Below are positions 62,369 through 64,000 of a stretch of 64,000 nt of DNA, one piece after another. How positions within the stretch are numbered: position 1 is the first letter of the stretch; each line of letters opens with the position of its first letter. This DNA comes from Cloacibacillus sp. An23 (GTDB taxonomy: Bacteria > Synergistota > Synergistia > Synergistales > Synergistaceae): contig NZ_NFJQ01000003.1 of the NCBI RefSeq assembly GCF_002159945.1, positions 186,001 through 250,000 of the forward strand, written 5' to 3'. The notes under the pieces are model-generated. The model ran no database searches. It had not been told where the DNA came from and saw nothing but the letters and a program-made list of their open reading frames with translations. The position numbers and the translations under genes were made by a program.

Positions 62369-64000
62369 TTACTTCCTCAGCAGCATGAGCTCGCCGACGG
62401 CGGAGGCGAGCTCGCCCTTCGTCAGTATATCTTCGCCCGTGTATTTCTCCGTCAGCGGGGCGAGCGTCTTCCGCTCGTCCTTGAAGAGCTCGGCGAGCCA
62501 CGCGCCGAATTCGCCGCGCGTCACTGTGTCGAAGCCCCGGCGCGGCGGGAACTCCATGCGGCCGAAGACGCGGCGCAGCGCGTCGCGTACCTCGAGCCAG
62601 TGCATCTCGTCGTCCGCCCCGTAGATGACTTCGGAGGCCGGGTCGAGATAGCCGTAGAGCATCGAGAGTTCGACGCCCTTCCACCACAGCGAATCCTGCG
62701 GCACGTCGTCGAAGCGGTAGAGCGAGAGCCTGTCGCGCGCGTCGAGCAGCAGCGACTGCACGTCGAGCGCGCGCACGTCGCGCGGCTGTACGCCTTCGCG
62801 CACAGACACCGCGGCGAGCGCGCCGGCGGCCTGCCCCGTGAGCATCGTCACGGGCTGGAGGCGAGTCGAGCCGTTGACTATGCGCGAGACGGAGATGTTC
62901 TTCTCAGCGGCGAGCAGGCCGTCGATCTTTTCCGGAATGAGCGCGCCCATCGGTATCTGGAAGAGGCCGCCCTTCCACTCTTTGTCGGGCGGTATGTCCT
63001 CGGCGCGCTCGTCGATGTCCCTGTCGAGGAACTCCTTGTCGCGCAGTCCGTGTATGTCGGTCGGATATTCGCCGAGCGCCACCGCGTTGGACTTGGTCTC
63101 GAGCGTGCGCCCGAGCTTCATGTCGCGTATCACGTCCTTGACGGTCATCGTCTCGACGCCGGCGATGCGGCGGCTTTCTCGTATGTATGGGAACGGCGGA
63201 AAGTGCTTGAGTATCGTCTCGAACTCGGGCGGCATCTCTTTCCATTCGCGCCAGCCGTTGCCGAACCATCCGCCGTAGCCCTGGCGGTCGTCAACCGACC
63301 AGTCGGCGAGGCCGAGCTCGTTCTGCATGTAGAAGAGGAAGCAGAGCGTCTTCGCCATAGCCTCGCGGTCCATCTCGCGGCGGTACTCTTTGTCCTCGAG
63401 ATAGCGCGCCGGCATACCGGCGTGTCCGTCCTGGCGCTCCGGGTAGTCGTTCGCCCAGTTGACGGCGCTGCGCGTGATGAGCGGCCACGTCTCGGGCCGT
63501 CCGCCGTCTATAAGCGGGCTGGCTGGGTTGGATATGTCCGGCATTCCTCTGTATGCCTTGAAGACGTTCGGATTGAAGGGCGCTTCGCCGGGCCAGCCGT
63601 CGCCGCCTACTGCTATGACCTCGCGGAAGTGCGGCGCGTATTTTTCGTATCCGGGCGGGCGGTGCGTGAACCTGAGCTCCTCAGGCACGCCCTCGGGATA
63701 GCGCCTGACTACCGCGACGTATGTGATGTCCTGTATGACTCCGTCGATCTCCGTCGAGGAGTCGCCGTGGCCCGCGCGGTAGCGCGCGCCGGTGAGCGGG
63801 ATGAAGTCTCCCGCCTCTGTCGCGTCGATAAATATCTTCGCGCGGAGCTCGAGCTTCTCGCCCTCTTTGTCGGCGAGCGCGGCTTTCACGACGCCGTCCT
63901 CAAGCTTGGCCTCGGTCACGCGCGTTTTCATAAACAGCGAGATGTTCCCCGTCTCGCGCATCATGTCGAGCAGAGTCATCTGTATCACCCACGGCTCGAA
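62369..64000 (-). CDS. FAD-dependent oxidoreductase with SLH-like C-terminus (N-terminus beyond window)
   Basis: The frame is open through the right edge (residues FEPW precede the GTG at 63988), so the N-terminal dinucleotide-binding loop is missing. The visible 540 residues match the FAD_oxidored family: AKIFIDATEAGDFIPLTGA, the Asp/Trp-rich middle, RRIAGVETMTVKDV, and PIGALIPEKIDGLLAAEKN-like (PMGALIPEKIDGLLAAEKNI) with VTMLTGQAAGALAA binding FAD. The last 110 residues have two segments resembling SLH repeats (VTRGEFGAWLAELF, LTKGELASAVGELM), suggesting cell-surface attachment. Substrate unknown. Confidence 0.85.
   Translation of the reverse strand, partial: FEPWVIQMTLLDMMRETGNISLFMKTRVTEAKLEDGVVKAALADKEGEKLELRAKIFIDATEAGDFIPLTGARYRAGHGDSSTEIDGVIQDITYVAVVRRYPEGVPEELRFTHRPPGYEKYAPHFREVIAVGGDGWPGEAPFNPNVFKAYRGMPDISNPASPLIDGGRPETWPLITRSAVNWANDYPERQDGHAGMPARYLEDKEYRREMDREAMAKTLCFLFYMQNELGLADWSVDDRQGYGGWFGNGWREWKEMPPEFETILKHFPPFPYIRESRRIAGVETMTVKDVIRDMKLGRTLETKSNAVALGEYPTDIHGLRDKEFLDRDIDERAEDIPPDKEWKGGLFQIPMGALIPEKIDGLLAAEKNISVSRIVNGSTRLQPVTMLTGQAAGALAAVSVREGVQPRDVRALDVQSLLLDARDRLSLYRFDDVPQDSLWWKGVELSMLYGYLDPASEVIYGADDEMHWLEVRDALRRVFGRMEFPPRRGFDTVTRGEFGAWLAELFKDERKTLAPLTEKYTGEDILTKGELASAVGELMLLRK

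Overview
The window is a high-GC bacterial chromosome segment, most probably from the phylum Synergistota (a Cloacibacillus/Synergistes-like amino-acid-fermenting anaerobe). The best evidence is the C-terminus of the large exported protein at 22719-27029, a glycine run, Cys-Ser, a hydrophobic helix and an Arg-rich tail, which matches the Synerg-CTERM sorting signal known from that phylum. A complete oxygen-independent (cobalt-early) corrin pathway and a phenylacetate-CoA ligase paired with an ACT-domain protein fit the same lifestyle. This placement is inference; no rRNA gene is present.

Left part (1-9758): the end of an aconitase X (cis-3-hydroxyproline dehydratase type) gene pair, then a six-gene minus-strand operon: SDR dehydrogenase, three-subunit xanthine-dehydrogenase-type molybdenum hydroxylase, BCCT betaine transporter and a histidine-ammonia-lyase homologue that has lost the MIO-forming Ala-Ser-Gly. 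A divergent IclR regulator with a palindromic operator just downstream of the operon promoter completes it. A MIO-less HAL relative beside a betaine carrier points to ergothionase chemistry, so I propose an ergothioneine (or related trimethyl-betaine) catabolic operon.

An AT-rich island (about 9800-15050) follows: a decayed ISAs1-type remnant, a nearly complete ISAs1 element with perfect 20-bp inverted ends and a 10-bp target duplication but a frameshifted transposase, and a two-gene restriction-modification system homologous to FokI (double-domain adenine methyltransferase plus type IIS endonuclease).

The middle (15037-34930) holds: ACT protein and PaaK behind a leader ORF and attenuator; a HAD phosphatase; a His-rich leader ORF and a HisF-like protein lacking both catalytic Asp; an ApbE/NusG_II/Gx-transporter set for extracytosolic flavin electron transfer; the Synerg-CTERM FG-GAP protein; a double-HTH protein flanked by two copies of a roughly 190-bp repeat; a Wzz-type protein with a divergent XRE regulator; another HAD hydrolase; and a PfkB sugar kinase.

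From 34949 to 56252 lies one 21-gene minus-strand superoperon behind a cobalamin riboswitch with an intrinsic terminator: cobaltochelatase, BtuCDF-type importer, all corrin-ring enzymes, tetrapyrrole genes hemA/C/D/B/L, corrinoid adenosyltransferase and both amidating synthases. It runs from glutamyl-tRNA to adenosylcobyric acid and also contains one uncharacterised Gate-domain membrane protein. The right end has an aldo/keto reductase, an exported esterase, a LysR regulator, a MATE exporter, an exported DUF362 protein and a truncated FAD oxidoreductase with SLH-like C-terminal repeats.
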